Part shown: piece by piece, positions 42,297 through 54,400 of the stretch | Numbering within the stretch: position 1 is the first letter of the stretch | How the letters are laid out: every line of letters begins with the position of its first letter | Source of the DNA: Tritrichomonas musculus | Taxonomy: Eukaryota; Parabasalia; Tritrichomonadida; Tritrichomonadidae | Direction: 5' to 3' | DNA length: 64,000 nt | Assembly: GCA_039105265.1 (NCBI GenBank) | Contig: JAPFFF010000007.1 | Coordinates: 6,262,001 to 6,326,000, forward strand | Notes under the pieces: model-generated | What the model saw: only the letters and a program-made list of their open reading frames with translations | Databases searched by the model: none | What the model was told of the DNA's origin: nothing | Position numbers and translations under genes: made by a program

Positions 42297-45200
42297 TTAA
42301 AAATCTTGTTCAATTACATCTTTTAGATGCCCAGCTTGAACGAGCACTTGCGTTTCCCTGACATTTTCTTTTTCCCTAATATTATAATTAGTTCCACCAC
42401 TAACTTTATCAGTTAAATCGATAACTTTTTGCTGTACTCTTTCTTTGACACTCTCATCAAAGTCGTCCATAATTTTCTTAATTTTTCCAAGATCATTTTT
42501 AATTTGATTTTCTAGAATTTTTTCACGATTTCCCTCGAAGACATGAATTTGTTCCTTCTTTGGATACAATCCATGAATAATATTGAAATATTCTTTCCTT
42601 AAAAAGTCGGTGTGGGCAGTTTCAACGTCAATTAGCTTATCCTCCAAATAACGTTTTCTTGTAATAATTTCAGATAAATAATACAAATTATTTTCAGAGC
42701 TCATTTCAAGCTCATTTTGAATTAATTTACCGTTCTTTGCTACAATTGAACGACTAATTTCAGTCAAGTTCGAGACAACTTCAGCTTTAAAATCAAAATC
42801 AATTGATGGATAAATTCGTGACACTTCTTTGTCCAATTTAGACAAGACAACGAATTCACTTGATTTACCACAGTCTTTCTCCACCAATTGGCTGTATCTT
42901 TTATTGACGACACTTTTCAAATAAAGTTCCCACTTGTCTTTAATCTTCAGATCAAAGTACATCTTACCTACATTTGCAAGATTATAACACAAAAATCTGT
43001 TCAAGAGACCATCTGATCTTAATTTAGGTTCTTTTGCAAACTTTGTTAGACTTGTGAGGAATCCTCGATAAGTTGTTGGATCGCTAACATGAATGTAATG
43101 AATCTTAAGAAATTCACTGTTTATTTTTTTCTTAATATCCCTAATAAGTTCAAGCTCTAAAGGCTCTTCTTTGGCTTCTTTAACTGCGCAATCATTAATG
43201 AGTACAATGTATTTCATCTTCTTCTTTAAAACATTAGGATCAATGTTGTCAATAACTGAAATTGAATCATCATTTTTATCTTCTTCTTCTTCTTCTTCTT
43301 CTTCATTGTCAATGTCTTCTAGTTTCTCATCATCATCATAATCATCTTCAAAGAAATTTTCACCATCAGAACTATCTTCACTATCTTCTTCATCTTTTTT
43401 CTTACTTGGCGAGAAATCAGATAATGTAGAAAATTTGCTTGAAAGTCTGTATAACGATTTTTTGGTAAGAATCTTTTTGGCTGTTTTTTCATAAGAACGC
43501 TTTATTTTATTGATGTTTTGTATTAATTCAAGCTGTTCAATCCAATGTTCTTTATTTAAAATAACTATTTCAATGTCACAAATAATTGACAAGAAATAGT
43601 AAATTTTTAGAATTATCGTTTTGATATCTTCATTAAAACTCAATTTTTTATTTTTCATGTCAGGAACATGTAAAGCTAAGAAAAGTGGTCTTGTTTTCTT
43701 TTCTTCAGCAGAAGACAATTCTATTTCATAGCTCAATAAAGAAACATCTTTTCCCAACAATATATAAACATAAATTTCATCATCATCGAGATCAGGATAA
43801 TGAATATAACAAAACTTCTTATTAACTTCAATTACATCATTTTCGTATGAGTTCATAAAGAATATTAAAGGTGTGGTTGGTTTAGATGCTTTTAATGTTC
43901 CATCAGAAAACAATGAATTATAAGCATCACGTTCAAATTTCCATTTCTTTGAATTTCTATCATAAATGAACAACTTGTTTAGCTTAGATTTCTGCAAAGA
44001 GAGCGGAACCTCATAAAACAAAGTCTTCGATGTATCTGCTGTTATATTAGGAGTGACAGCTTGAACATAATTGATAACCATATTGAGCCATTCTAATTCA
44101 GTATCATCATCACTTTTTTTTTTCTTGGAATATATAAGACCTTTATCCCAGAATGACTTATAAGTAACTGGATTCCAAAAATTATAAAAAGATTGCACAT
44201 CAGAAGCACGAGTATTTCTTCTCTTTCTATAGTTTTCTTTTAATATTTTTGATTTGTTGATTCTTCTTTGTTTGAATGTCTCTGGTAATTCAGGTTCAGC
44301 TTTATCTAAAGTTTCTTCATCTTCATCTTCAACAGTTCCAAGTGAAGCATTTGCTCTCTTTCTTTGAAGGAAGGTTTTATATCTTTCTCTTTGAATGATC
44401 AAAGACAAAAACTTTGATTTGACACTTGCTGCAATTGTATCATATCTAGGAACCTTCACTTCTTGGATCAATCTTATCGATTTTAATAATATTTCATGCA
44501 AACGATGAGGCCTTTTGTTATCGAGAATATTAAACATAAATTGAAGTTGATAAAAGGCAACATCAGGTACTCTTCTAGAATATTGTTTTAATAATTTCTC
44601 ATTTATTATTTGTGGAATACGATGTTTTTTGAAATAATAATCATCATCATTTATTCTTTTACCAAGTTCATCTACTCGAACTTTATAATGAGTGCTTCTT
44701 TCATTGATAAACTTTGCCAAAGCCAAATATGCATCCCATTTAAGTAGGATGCTTCTATCTTTATAAGGATCTTTTTTCTTTTCTACATTTTGAATAAATT
44801 TGAGATAAAAAGCGTCATCCTTATTTAAATGGCCAAAAATGATCGTCGAAAACCTTTCAAACAATTTGATTTTTGGTTCTTTGAGAAAGTAAATATTCAA
44901 AAAGTTCGTGTAGAAAGAAACAGCAGATGATATTGAATACTTTTTTTCCCTGAAGTTTAAATATAAAACTTTGAAGCATGGCTCGTTTGGTGTTCTCGAT
45001 TCAGCAAGATACTCAATAAAGTCTTTGAATTTGCCTTCAGGTGTCTTTATTTGGCTAAGAATGTATCTAATGACTCTTATGTCGTCTCCTTCAAGTAAGA
45101 GTAATTGTGCAAATTTGATAAAATTGAGATTTTCAATTGCATTTTTAATGCTTTTAAAGTGAAATTTGGGCTCAGCAATTTCATTGATCGTCTTGAGAAT

Positions 45201-48029
45201 TGCAGACTCATTCAATTCCTCAGAATCAAAATGCTGTTCTCCTGAGTCTGAATTTTCATAATCATCACTTATTTCCATATATTCAACCGAATGTTGAATT
45301 TCCTCTGTTTCATCATCATCATTATCTAAAATGACAATATCACCTGAGGCATAGGTTTTACTGCGCTTGTCTAAAGATTTTTTCTTTTTTGAATGTTCTT
45401 CCTTCTTTTCAAGTTCTTTCTGTTTTTCAAGTTCTTTCTTCTTTTCAGATTCTTTCTTCTTTTCAGATTCTTTCTTCTTTTCAGATTCTTTTTGCTTTTC
45501 AAGTTCTTTCTGCTTTTCAATCTCTTTCTGCTTTTCAATCTCTTTCTGCTTTTCAAGTTCTTTCTGCTTTTCAAGTTCTTTCTGCTTTTCAAGTTCTTTC
45601 TGCTTTTCAAGTTCTTTCTGCTTTTCAAGTTCTTTCTTCTTTTCAAGTTCTTTTTGCTTTTCAATCTCTTTCTGCTTTTCAAGTTCTTTTTGCTTTTCAA
45701 GTTCTTTCTGCTTTTCAATCTCTTTCTGCTTTTCAATCTCTTTCTGCTTTTCAATCTCTTTCTGCTTTTCAGATTCTTTCTTCTTTTCAGATTCTTTCTT
45801 CTTTTCTAGTTCTTTCTGCTTTTCAAGTTCTTTCTTCTTTTCTAGTTCTTTCTGCTTTTCAGATTCTTTCTTCTTTTCTAGTTCTTTCTGCTTTTCAAGT
45901 TCTTTCTTCTTTTCAGATTCTTTCTTCTTTTCAAGTTCTTTTTGCTTTTCAATCTCTTTCTGCTTTTCAAGTTCTTTTTGCTTTTCAAGTTCTTTCTGCT
46001 TTTCAATCTCTTTCTGCTTTTCAATCTCTTTCTGCTTTTCAGATTCTTTCTTCTTTTCAGATTCTTTCTTCTTTTCTAGTTCTTTCTGCTTTTCAAGTTC
46101 TTTCTTCTTTTCTAGTTCTTTCTGCTTTTCAGATTCTTTCTTCTTTTCTAGTTCTTTCTGCTTTTCAGATTCTTTCTTCTTTTCTAGTTCTTTCTGCTTT
46201 TCAGATTCTTTCTTCTTTTCTAGTTCTTTCTGCTTTTCAAGTTCTTTCTTCTTTTCAGATTCTTTCTTCTTTTCAGATTCTTTCTTCTTTTCAAGTTCTT
46301 TTTGCTTTTCAATCTCTTTCTTCTTTTCTAGTTCTTTCTGCTTTTCAGATTCTTTCTTCTTTTCTAGTTCTTTTTGCTTTTCAAGTTCTTTTTGCTTTTC
46401 AAGTTCTTTCTTCTTTTCAGATTCTTTCTTCTTTTCAAGTTCTTTTTGCTTTTCAATCTCTTTCTTCTTTTCAAGTTCTTTTTGCTTTTCAATCTCTTTC
46501 TGCTTTTCAATCTCTTTCTTCTTTTCTAGTTCTTTTTGCTTTTCAATCTCTTTCTTCTTTTCAAGTTCTTTCTGCTTTTCAAGTTCTTTCTGCTTTTCAA
46601 TCTCTTTCTTCTTTTCAAGTTCTTTCTGCTTTTCAATCTCTTTCTGCTTTTCAATCTCTTTCTTCTTTTCAAGTTCTTTTTGCTTTTCAATCTCTTTCTG
46701 CTTTTCAATCTCTTTCTTCTTTTCTAGTTCTTTTTGCTTTTCAATCTCTTTTTGCTTTTCAATCTCTTTCTGCTTTTCAATCTCTTTCTGCTTTTCTAGT
46801 TCTTTTTGCTTATCAATCTCTTTTTGCTTTTCAATCTCTTTCTGCTTTTCGGATTCTTTCTTCTTTTCTAGTTCTTTCTTCTTTTCTAGTTCTTTCTGCT
46901 TTTCAAGTTCTTTCTTCTTTTCTAGTTCTTTCTGCTTTTCTAGTTCTTTCTTCTTTTCAGATTCTTTCTGCTTTTCAGATTCTTTCTGCTTTTCAAGTTT
47001 TTTTTGCTTTTCAAGTTCTTTCTGCTCTTCTATTTCTAAAATCCTTTGAATTTCTCTTATCTTTTCCAATCCTTTTTTCATTGCTATTTCAATTTTTTTT
47101 TCTATCTCTTTCTGCTTCTCAAGTTCTTCTTCTTCTTCCAACTCTTTCTGCATTTTTATCAATTTTTGCATTTCCTTTTCTCTTAGCCTTTCTATCTCTT
47201 CTTGCCTTTTCATCTCTTTTAGCCTTCTTATTTCTTTTAGTCTTTTTATCTCTTCCTGCCTTTCGATTTCTTTTTGTCTTTCAATCTCTTTTTGCCTTTC
47301 TATCTCTTTCTGTTTCTCTATTTCTTCCTGCCTTTTTATCTCTTTTTGCCTCTCTATCTCTTGCCTTTTTATTTCATTTTGCCTTTCATATTCTTTCTGA
47401 TTTTCAGTAAGAAAAGCAATTTTATCAGGAAAGCAGTCAAAAATAATTAGTATTTGTATAAGAAAAGTAAATTGATTCTGAACATCCAACGAAGACTTAT
47501 TTATTACGAGTGGTACATTGGCTATTTTAAAAATATTTTTCATTAATTTATCAAAGTCGCTTATTTCACTATCGAGGGGAACAGCACCATCTGTAAGAAT
47601 GTAGAGTAACGTTAAAATGCATTTTTCGTGAAATAAATCTTTTTTTCTCTTAATTTGCATCCCCAATTTAGTAAATATTACATTGCATTTGTTAATGATT
47701 TCTTGATTATCAATTTTAAAAAATATTTTGGAAATGATTAATGCCAATAAGTTTGCTCTTTCGTTGTCGTTTTCATATGTGGGTTTTATCTTTGCGATAT
47801 CATTATTGTTTTTGTAAAGAAATTGGAGGGCTAATTCATTGTTAAGATTTCTATGAAATACATTCTTTGGAATTTGGGTTGTGTTTGAAATTTCATCAAC
47901 ATTCAGAGCTAAGGCAACAAACCTTGGGAATGCAACTCCACCTTGAAAAAAAGAACTGTATGTATCTACTACGATATCAATTCCATTCTTTTTAAACAAG
48001 TAATTAACAATTTTTAAAATCGGATCCAT
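42297..48029 (-). CDS. Giant cytoskeletal-type protein: CH-like head, ~90 E/K/Q hexads, acidic linkers, large unknown C-terminal region
   Basis: The ATG at 48027-48029 (MDPILKIVNYLFKKNGIDIV) gives about 1910 residues; the frame stays open upstream without an ATG. Residues ~1-210 resemble two calponin-homology-like helical domains (SFFQGGVAFPRFVALALNVD and ELALQFLYKNNNDIAKIKP fit the CH core), suggesting actin or microtubule binding. Residues ~210-340 are Arg/Glu/Gln-rich; ~340-875 are near-perfect hexads of the type ELEKQK/ELEKKK/ESEKKK, expected to form a long single alpha-helix. After an acidic stretch (ILDNDDDETEEIQ) come ~900 residues of mixed alpha/beta sequence with a second acidic insert (DNEEEEEEEEDKNDD), not assigned. 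It diverges from the SecA-like giant gene. Confidence 0.85.
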   Translation of the reverse strand: MDPILKIVNYLFKKNGIDIVVDTYSSFFQGGVAFPRFVALALNVDEISNTTQIPKNVFHRNLNNELALQFLYKNNNDIAKIKPTYENDNERANLLALIISKIFFKIDNQEIINKCNVIFTKLGMQIKRKKDLFHEKCILTLLYILTDGAVPLDSEISDFDKLMKNIFKIANVPLVINKSSLDVQNQFTFLIQILIIFDCFPDKIAFLTENQKEYERQNEIKRQEIERQKEIKRQEEIEKQKEIERQKEIERQKEIERQEEIKRLKEIRRLKEMKRQEEIERLREKEMQKLIKMQKELEEEEELEKQKEIEKKIEIAMKKGLEKIREIQRILEIEEQKELEKQKKLEKQKESEKQKESEKKKELEKQKELEKKKELEKQKELEKKKELEKKKESEKQKEIEKQKEIDKQKELEKQKEIEKQKEIEKQKEIEKQKELEKKKEIEKQKEIEKQKELEKKKEIEKQKEIEKQKELEKKKEIEKQKELEKQKELEKKKEIEKQKELEKKKEIEKQKEIEKQKELEKKKEIEKQKELEKKKESEKKKELEKQKELEKQKELEKKKESEKQKELEKKKEIEKQKELEKKKESEKKKESEKKKELEKQKELEKKKESEKQKELEKKKESEKQKELEKKKESEKQKELEKKKELEKQKELEKKKESEKKKESEKQKEIEKQKEIEKQKELEKQKELEKQKEIEKQKELEKKKESEKKKELEKQKELEKKKESEKQKELEKKKELEKQKELEKKKESEKKKESEKQKEIEKQKEIEKQKEIEKQKELEKQKELEKQKEIEKQKELEKKKELEKQKELEKQKELEKQKELEKQKELEKQKEIEKQKEIEKQKELEKQKESEKKKESEKKKESEKKKELEKQKELEKKEEHSKKKKSLDKRSKTYASGDIVILDNDDDETEEIQHSVEYMEISDDYENSDSGEQHFDSEELNESAILKTINEIAEPKFHFKSIKNAIENLNFIKFAQLLLLEGDDIRVIRYILSQIKTPEGKFKDFIEYLAESRTPNEPCFKVLYLNFREKKYSISSAVSFYTNFLNIYFLKEPKIKLFERFSTIIFGHLNKDDAFYLKFIQNVEKKKDPYKDRSILLKWDAYLALAKFINERSTHYKVRVDELGKRINDDDYYFKKHRIPQIINEKLLKQYSRRVPDVAFYQLQFMFNILDNKRPHRLHEILLKSIRLIQEVKVPRYDTIAASVKSKFLSLIIQRERYKTFLQRKRANASLGTVEDEDEETLDKAEPELPETFKQRRINKSKILKENYRKRRNTRASDVQSFYNFWNPVTYKSFWDKGLIYSKKKKSDDDTELEWLNMVINYVQAVTPNITADTSKTLFYEVPLSLQKSKLNKLFIYDRNSKKWKFERDAYNSLFSDGTLKASKPTTPLIFFMNSYENDVIEVNKKFCYIHYPDLDDDEIYVYILLGKDVSLLSYEIELSSAEEKKTRPLFLALHVPDMKNKKLSFNEDIKTIILKIYYFLSIICDIEIVILNKEHWIEQLELIQNINKIKRSYEKTAKKILTKKSLYRLSSKFSTLSDFSPSKKKDEEDSEDSSDGENFFEDDYDDDEKLEDIDNEEEEEEEEDKNDDSISVIDNIDPNVLKKKMKYIVLINDCAVKEAKEEPLELELIRDIKKKINSEFLKIHYIHVSDPTTYRGFLTSLTKFAKEPKLRSDGLLNRFLCYNLANVGKMYFDLKIKDKWELYLKSVVNKRYSQLVEKDCGKSSEFVVLSKLDKEVSRIYPSIDFDFKAEVVSNLTEISRSIVAKNGKLIQNELEMSSENNLYYLSEIITRKRYLEDKLIDVETAHTDFLRKEYFNIIHGLYPKKEQIHVFEGNREKILENQIKNDLGKIKKIMDDFDESVKERVQQKVIDLTDKVSGGTNYNIREKENVRETQVLVQAGHLKDVIEQDF
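45400..47015. repeat. 18-bp coding tandem repeat (hexapeptide tract)
   Basis: About 90 copies of TTCTTTCTGCTTTTCAAG-type units, with T/C and AG/AT variants that switch Leu, Ile, Ser, Gln and Lys. Larger blocks of several hexads recur (for example around 45770-45900 and 46030-46160), a sign of unequal crossing-over or conversion at two scales. The opposite strand is also open over long stretches as a by-product. Confidence 0.9.
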
Positions 48030-48486
48030 TTTTTTTATCAGATAATTTTTGTATTGAATTTTTTCAATCACTATCAGAAAAAATAAAGTTTTTTTGAAAT
48101 GTTTCTACATTAAAGGCTTCATATTGTCTTAAATTAATCATTAACATAATATTATTTATTATAATTTATAATTTATAATTAATATTATTATATATAGCCT
48201 TAAAATAAATAAAATTGTTTAAAAAATAACAGAATACAAATATTTTAAATTTTCGATAAATTGAAAAATTGAGAGATGTGGTAACAGTTTTTTTAAAATT
48301 ATATTAGTTTAACGTCAATAGGGTATATTTGAATTTTTTTATAAAAAATAATAATGAATAATATTTGAATTCTTTTTAATTAAAAAGAATTAACTAATAT
48401 TTTTCAATGATTAAACATTTTTTCATTGAAGTATTCAATTTTTTTCTATAGTTTAAAAAAAAATTTGAATTTTTACTTTTGCGAAA
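48030..48486. promoter_or_regulatory. Divergent intergenic region between the two giant genes
   Basis: Only ~457 bp separate the two start codons, so both promoters lie here. The sequence is very AT-rich. TCAAT words lie about 30 bp before the leftward ATG and near 48434 before the rightward gene, but none is a clear initiator. Two TTATAATTTATAATTTATAA-like words occur near 48158-48178. No ORF inside. Confidence 0.5.
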
Positions 48487-51400
48487 ATGCCGATATTAGA
48501 TCCATCTTCACAATATCAATTACTAAATGAAATAAATTCGTTAGATAAACAAAATGCAATCAGGTTTTACATGAGATATCTTCGTATTGCATCTCAAAAT
48601 ATATATCGAAACTTTTCGACATTTGATACTTCGTTACAATTTAAAAAAGATCTTTCAGAAAGTTTACCTTTAATATTTCAAATATTTGAATTCGAGTTAC
48701 CAGAAGATGATTTCGACAAACCTATTATTACTGATTTCTATAAATATTTATATGATAAAATCAACAAAAAGCCCATATTCAAAAAAGAAAAATCAAATTC
48801 AGTGGATGGAAGATATTTTTCACTATATGATAATTATGAAACGCGATATTTTCAACCAAATTTATTTTTCAACTCCCAATATTCAGATACAACTCGTTCT
48901 TGGTTTTTAACAGACACCAACATAGCTATCTTGGCAATTCAACTTATTGATGACAAATCTTATTTTAACCAATTGATTAAATTAGAAATAGACTTAATGG
49001 CAGCAGCCGGATTTATCCTTGTTCTGACGGCACAATTTACAGATAGAAATATGCAATTTTTATTGAAATTAATTTCTGAAAATCAATTTTCTGAGATTCA
49101 TCTAAATATTCAAGAAAATGATCAAAGCGAATCTTTTTTAAAAGAAATAATTCAGCATAATAACACACATTTAATGCCATTCAAAGGCTTTTTTTACCTT
49201 TATTCCCATTTTATTGATAAAGAAAAAATTGATCTTAAGAATGCAATCAAAGAGCTGAAGAAGAACCCTAGATTTACCCTAGTAAAATTTGCCAAAAGTA
49301 TCTTTGATTCCATCAGAAAACCTATTTTCAGCGAAATTAGGCCTTTTCCCTATTACAAAAATGGATTTTATAGAAAAAATTTAAGAATTTTTCTGTCAAA
49401 CGTTCCACTTTATGACAGAAGCGACAATCCGAACGATTTGATACCAGTAGAAACTTCGGGACTGGCTCTCTGCTACCTTTCTACGGGAAACTTTTTGAAA
49501 TGGAAGAATAAAATGGTTGAAATTTTAGTTGATGAAAAAACGAGTCATTTTAAGAAAAGATACGTTATATTTGACGATCTTCATTATTTAAACAAAGACC
49601 TGTTTGTTAAGGACATGTTGTCACTAGGATCAATTGATCCTGACACTCTCGACAAAATTGATTTAATTGAGAAGAAGATTAAGCACAATTTGCGACACAG
49701 TTCAAAATTCCAAAGGAAGCTAATTATTTCTCTTATAAAAGAAAATCGCATTAACGACTATATTGAATATGTGACAAGGGGATATTCTTACTTCTCAAAT
49801 TCTTTGAATATTGACTTTTCAGTTCACAGAACACAAATTTACACTGCACTGATGGCATGCAAGAAACTATTGAGTAAGAAAAACATTAACATGCAAAAAT
49901 TATATGATGAAAAGCGAGAAATTGAAAATATTCTTAGTCTTAATTCAAATAAATATTCCAATAATATCAACTCAAATATTGCGAATTACACAGATAAATT
50001 ATATGTACTAGGTACAAAATTTCTAAATAGAATGCCTCAGGAAAAGAAAGAGCTTTTGAACCGATTCTTATTAACGAAACCTAATAATTACATGGAACAA
50101 TATCTTGGTGTCGCCGAAGAAGGAGAACAGAATGCATTAACAGACTTTCTATCAATGACAGAAGAAAGACAAGATGAAAAGTTAAAGAAAAGAAAGGAAG
50201 ATCTTGAAAAGAAAATTGAAGAATTAAGAGGGAAATGCCACAGAGGATTCGTGTACCAGGTGGAAACAGGTGAAGGAAAGTCCTGCATCATTGCAATGAT
50301 TGCTGCAATTCTCGCTCTCAATGGAGTTAAGGTGCACATTGCTTCTTCCAATATAAAATTGGCAAATAGAGACTACATGAATTCTTTCGAGTTTTTCAAA
50401 CTTTTTAAATTAAAATCAGCTGTTTTAGTTCACGAAAACGAACTCCCAATTCCAAGGCGAAAGAAGAAAGCAAACGAAGAAAAAACAACAAAGAAAAAAG
50501 TTAATTTTAAAAACATATTTAGTAAAAAAGCACCAACAAATCAAGAAGACACTAAAAAGCAAGAAAATGCAAAAGAAAGCGATAAAAAGGAAACTTCCAC
50601 AAAAAGTGACACCAAAAAACCAGAATTAGAAAAAGTATTTGATAAAGAAGAAACTACCACAGAAAGTGACACCAAAATAGACGGCGAAAAGGAAGCAAAA
50701 GGAAAAGACGACAATACAGAAACAACCAGTGAAAATGCAACTGAAGACAATCAAAATGAAGAAGAAGAAGACCACGACTTTTTTAAAGACAATTCTAAAA
50801 ATTATTACGAGTACCATACAAAAGAAAAAGGTGAGTTTGAAAAATATTATAACTTTGAGTATTACGATCCAGAACAGTTCAGAAACTCGTCAAGAATGAA
50901 CTTTTCTGTGTGCGGCCTCGACAGCAACAACAACATTAATTTTATGGGACCCAAAATCATATATTCAACCTTTGTCAACTTTGAGTGCTTCTATCTAAAG
51001 ATGATGGAACTTTGTCCAGGCTACATTAGCAATTATTACTCGAAATGCGCATTATTGATTGATGAAGCAGATTCTATTCTAATTGATGAAATTGCAAACG
51101 GAACAATTGTTTCAAAGGAGATAAAATCAAACACAAAAGAAATCCTCCAATATGTATACGACCACAAGGACGGAATGGATGTATCTGAAATGTATAAACA
51201 CATAACAGATAAATGGAAAAAATGTAATAAAAGAGATATTACTTTAAAAGACGTTGAAAGAATGTATTCCGAAATTGACCTTGTCAACAAAGATGACAGT
51301 TTTACAAAAGGAAAGAAGTATCTAATTAACGAAATCCATGTTAAAAATGACAAAAAGAAAAAGAGATTGATTGGCGAAGTACTCAACTTAGCAACGGACA

Positions 51401-54400
51401 TTTTTACTGATATTGGCAAAGGATTGATTAAAGAGTTATCTAGAAAAGAAGACGCAGATGGCGAAGAAGATGAAGACGATGACGATGACGATGAAGACGA
51501 TGAAGAAGATGACAACGAAGAAGCAGAAGAAGATGAGGAAGAAGACGATGATGATGAGAATAGTCCATACACAACATTTAGAGAAATCATTCCTTTCGAT
51601 TTCGATCACAAAGGAATTCTAGAGCCAAATAAAGAATTTGGCGGTTTTATTCAACAATTCATTGCCATTAAAGAGAGCAAAGTTGAAGAAAATAAAAACA
51701 TGCTCATTAAAGATATGTCCCTGAGTTACTTGTATGTTTCTCACCCCAATTTCGTCAAGTTGTACAGCAGCGTTTGCGGCTTTACAGGAACAATTGGCGA
51801 CAGTAAAGACAAAAAGATTTATTCTGAACAATATGATTTAGAAACACTGAGAGTTCCTCGAAATTCACCAAATTACAGAGTTGAATTCCCAATGATGCTT
51901 TGTGAGACAGATGAAGAAAGAAAAATGAAGATCATAAATGAAGTTCTTGTCTTTCACAGACGTGGAAATCCAGTTCTTGTTATTTTCCAAGATTTGAGTG
52001 AAATTGACACTTTTTCATATGAACTTAACTTGAGGGGAATCAAGTACATCAATATTTTTGATGGCAAGAATGACGCAATAACACCTGACTACATTGCTGG
52101 AAAGAGAGGCGCTGTTTCACTCGGAACAAATGTCTGTGGAAGGGGCACAAACATCATTGCTAAAAATGAGCCTTTGCACGTCATCATTACTTACTACACA
52201 ACCAATTCCCGCGTGATGGATCAGGCTCGTGGAAGAACTGCAAGACAAGGTAGAAAAGGAACCTGTCGTATCATCTGCAAAATAAACGAGTACCTCTATC
52301 CAACAATAGTTGATGGAAGCGGCATTAAAGCGACCATTGGTGAATTCGAGGTCAAAAATAAAATCCAGTCAGTATTTATTAATTTTTTCACCCAAAAGAA
52401 ACCATGGATTTTCTCACGCGATATGAAGAAGCAGGAATTATCACATTACCAAATTAAAGAAATGAGAGAAGCTAGAGTAAATGTGAATCGAATTGTTGCT
52501 TATAATTTCGAATTTCCATTTATCATGTCTGTTGAAACATTCTTAAATATTCAAGCACAAAGAATCTTTTCTTTACTAAATTGTCCAAATTGTGAGTTTT
52601 CGTGGAGATTGTTTCAGAATTATGTTCGTGAAATGGTGCTTGAATCATGGTCTTTAAAGCAGAATGAAACTGATGTAGAATTCTTTGATCGTGAAGAAAA
52701 CAAAGAATTCAAAAAAGAAATGAAAGAATTAAATGATTTGCATTTAAGTGTTTATTCTGATGAATATAAACAAAAACTGAATGAAATAAATATAAAATAT
52801 GAAAGCAATATATTTAAATATGCGAAAGTTCTTGAAAAAAATATGATGAATTTAATTGATCAACTTGAAGTATTTCTTCCAAATAATATTTCTGATATTG
52901 TAGAATCTTTCATGTTCATTTTCAATAAAGTAAGAAATGAATATGAATCAAAAATACTTGACTCATTTGAATCAATGCAAAATGCATATTTTCAATATGA
53001 CCAAGGCGGGTTCATTGCTTTCCAAACTGGATTCAGACCTTACTCATTGCTTACTGAATCAGGTGCGAGAATCAGCAGTAAAAACTTCCACAAAACAAAT
53101 TACATAAAAGATCCTGAATTGTCATATATTAAAAAGATGCCAAATAACAAGATTTGTTGGTTAAGCATCACCGAGAAAATAGATGATATTTTCAACAAGA
53201 TATTACAAAAAATCAACGAAGTTATCGGTAAATATACATGTTTAAGATTGTTCATGAGAAGGACTCTTTGTGGCTGTGAATTTGGAGTTTGTCTTGATCT
53301 TGCTGCTAAAAACAAAGGATTTGATGATCCAAATTGTCTCTTTGATAAAGATCCGTTACTAATGTTCACAATTAGTGTAAGAAGTATGTTGCCAATTCTT
53401 GCTGGAATTTTGATGATATTGCTTGTTTATGCTTCTTCAATGTCGGAAGAAATCATGAAATGGATCTCTGGATTTCCAGCAATGTTTACTAAAGAATTAG
53501 GTAAAAGAGTTGCAACTATAATTGTTAGTACCACAGCTCCTCAATTAGTTCATTTTGGATTGGATAAAGTAATCAAGTTTTTAAAGAAAACTTTAAATAA
53601 ACAACTTAAAAAACTTAAAAAGGCTCATTGTACTCTTGCTGAAACTTCAGTAAAAGTTATTGAATGCTTGCTATATATCTTTAGATCTAAAGCATTTTCA
53701 AAAGCTCAAGAAAAAGTAACAGAAATTTTAGGGGAAAAAATCAAACTAACTTTAGACTGGCATAAATTATTATATAACTGCTTTGATCCAGAACGTATTA
53801 TTAAGATAAGTTTACTTTTTATGCTCTGCATGGCTACTTTTATATTGAACTTCCACACACGAAAGGATAGGATTAAAAATGCAAAAAGTGCATTTGAGAG
53901 TGAAAGGGATGATGCAAATCAAATTGAAAAATCATATGATAGAAAAATAGGAGATAAGAATTTTGAAGAAAAGAATGATAAAAAGTACGAGGATGCTGTG
54001 AACAATATCACTGAAAAGAACAAAAAGCACTTGGACAAAAAAGAACTAAAAGATGATTTTGATGAAAATGCATTCAGTGATGATGATGATGATGATGAAG
54101 AAGAATGGGATAAAGGCACACCAAAAGAAAAGAAAGAGCTAGAAGAAAAATATAGAGAAAAAATGGAAGCTGAAGAAAGAAAAATAGAAGCAAAAAATGA
54201 CTACTTGCTTGAATTTGTACAAAATAATCCTTTGGAAGCAGTCAAAAAAGTGACTAATTATATCGACGACAAAATTGAAAAATTTGAAAAAATTCAAAAA
54301 TGGTCAAACGGAGTTGCTGAATTGAAAGAGGTCTTTGAAGATAGAAATAAAATGAAAAAGTTCATAAGAATGCGTTATCGTGGATTCAGGAAGCCATTCA

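Noticed and set aside
45389-47410. Long plus-strand frames (up to 673 codons) rich in Ser, Phe, Leu and Gln
   Set aside because: They are the reverse side of the E/K/Q hexad tract; the minus-strand frame continues into non-repeat protein on both sides and these do not.
51036-51590. Antisense Ser-rich ORF in the SecA-like gene
   Set aside because: Mirror of the poly-Asp/Glu insert in the real gene.
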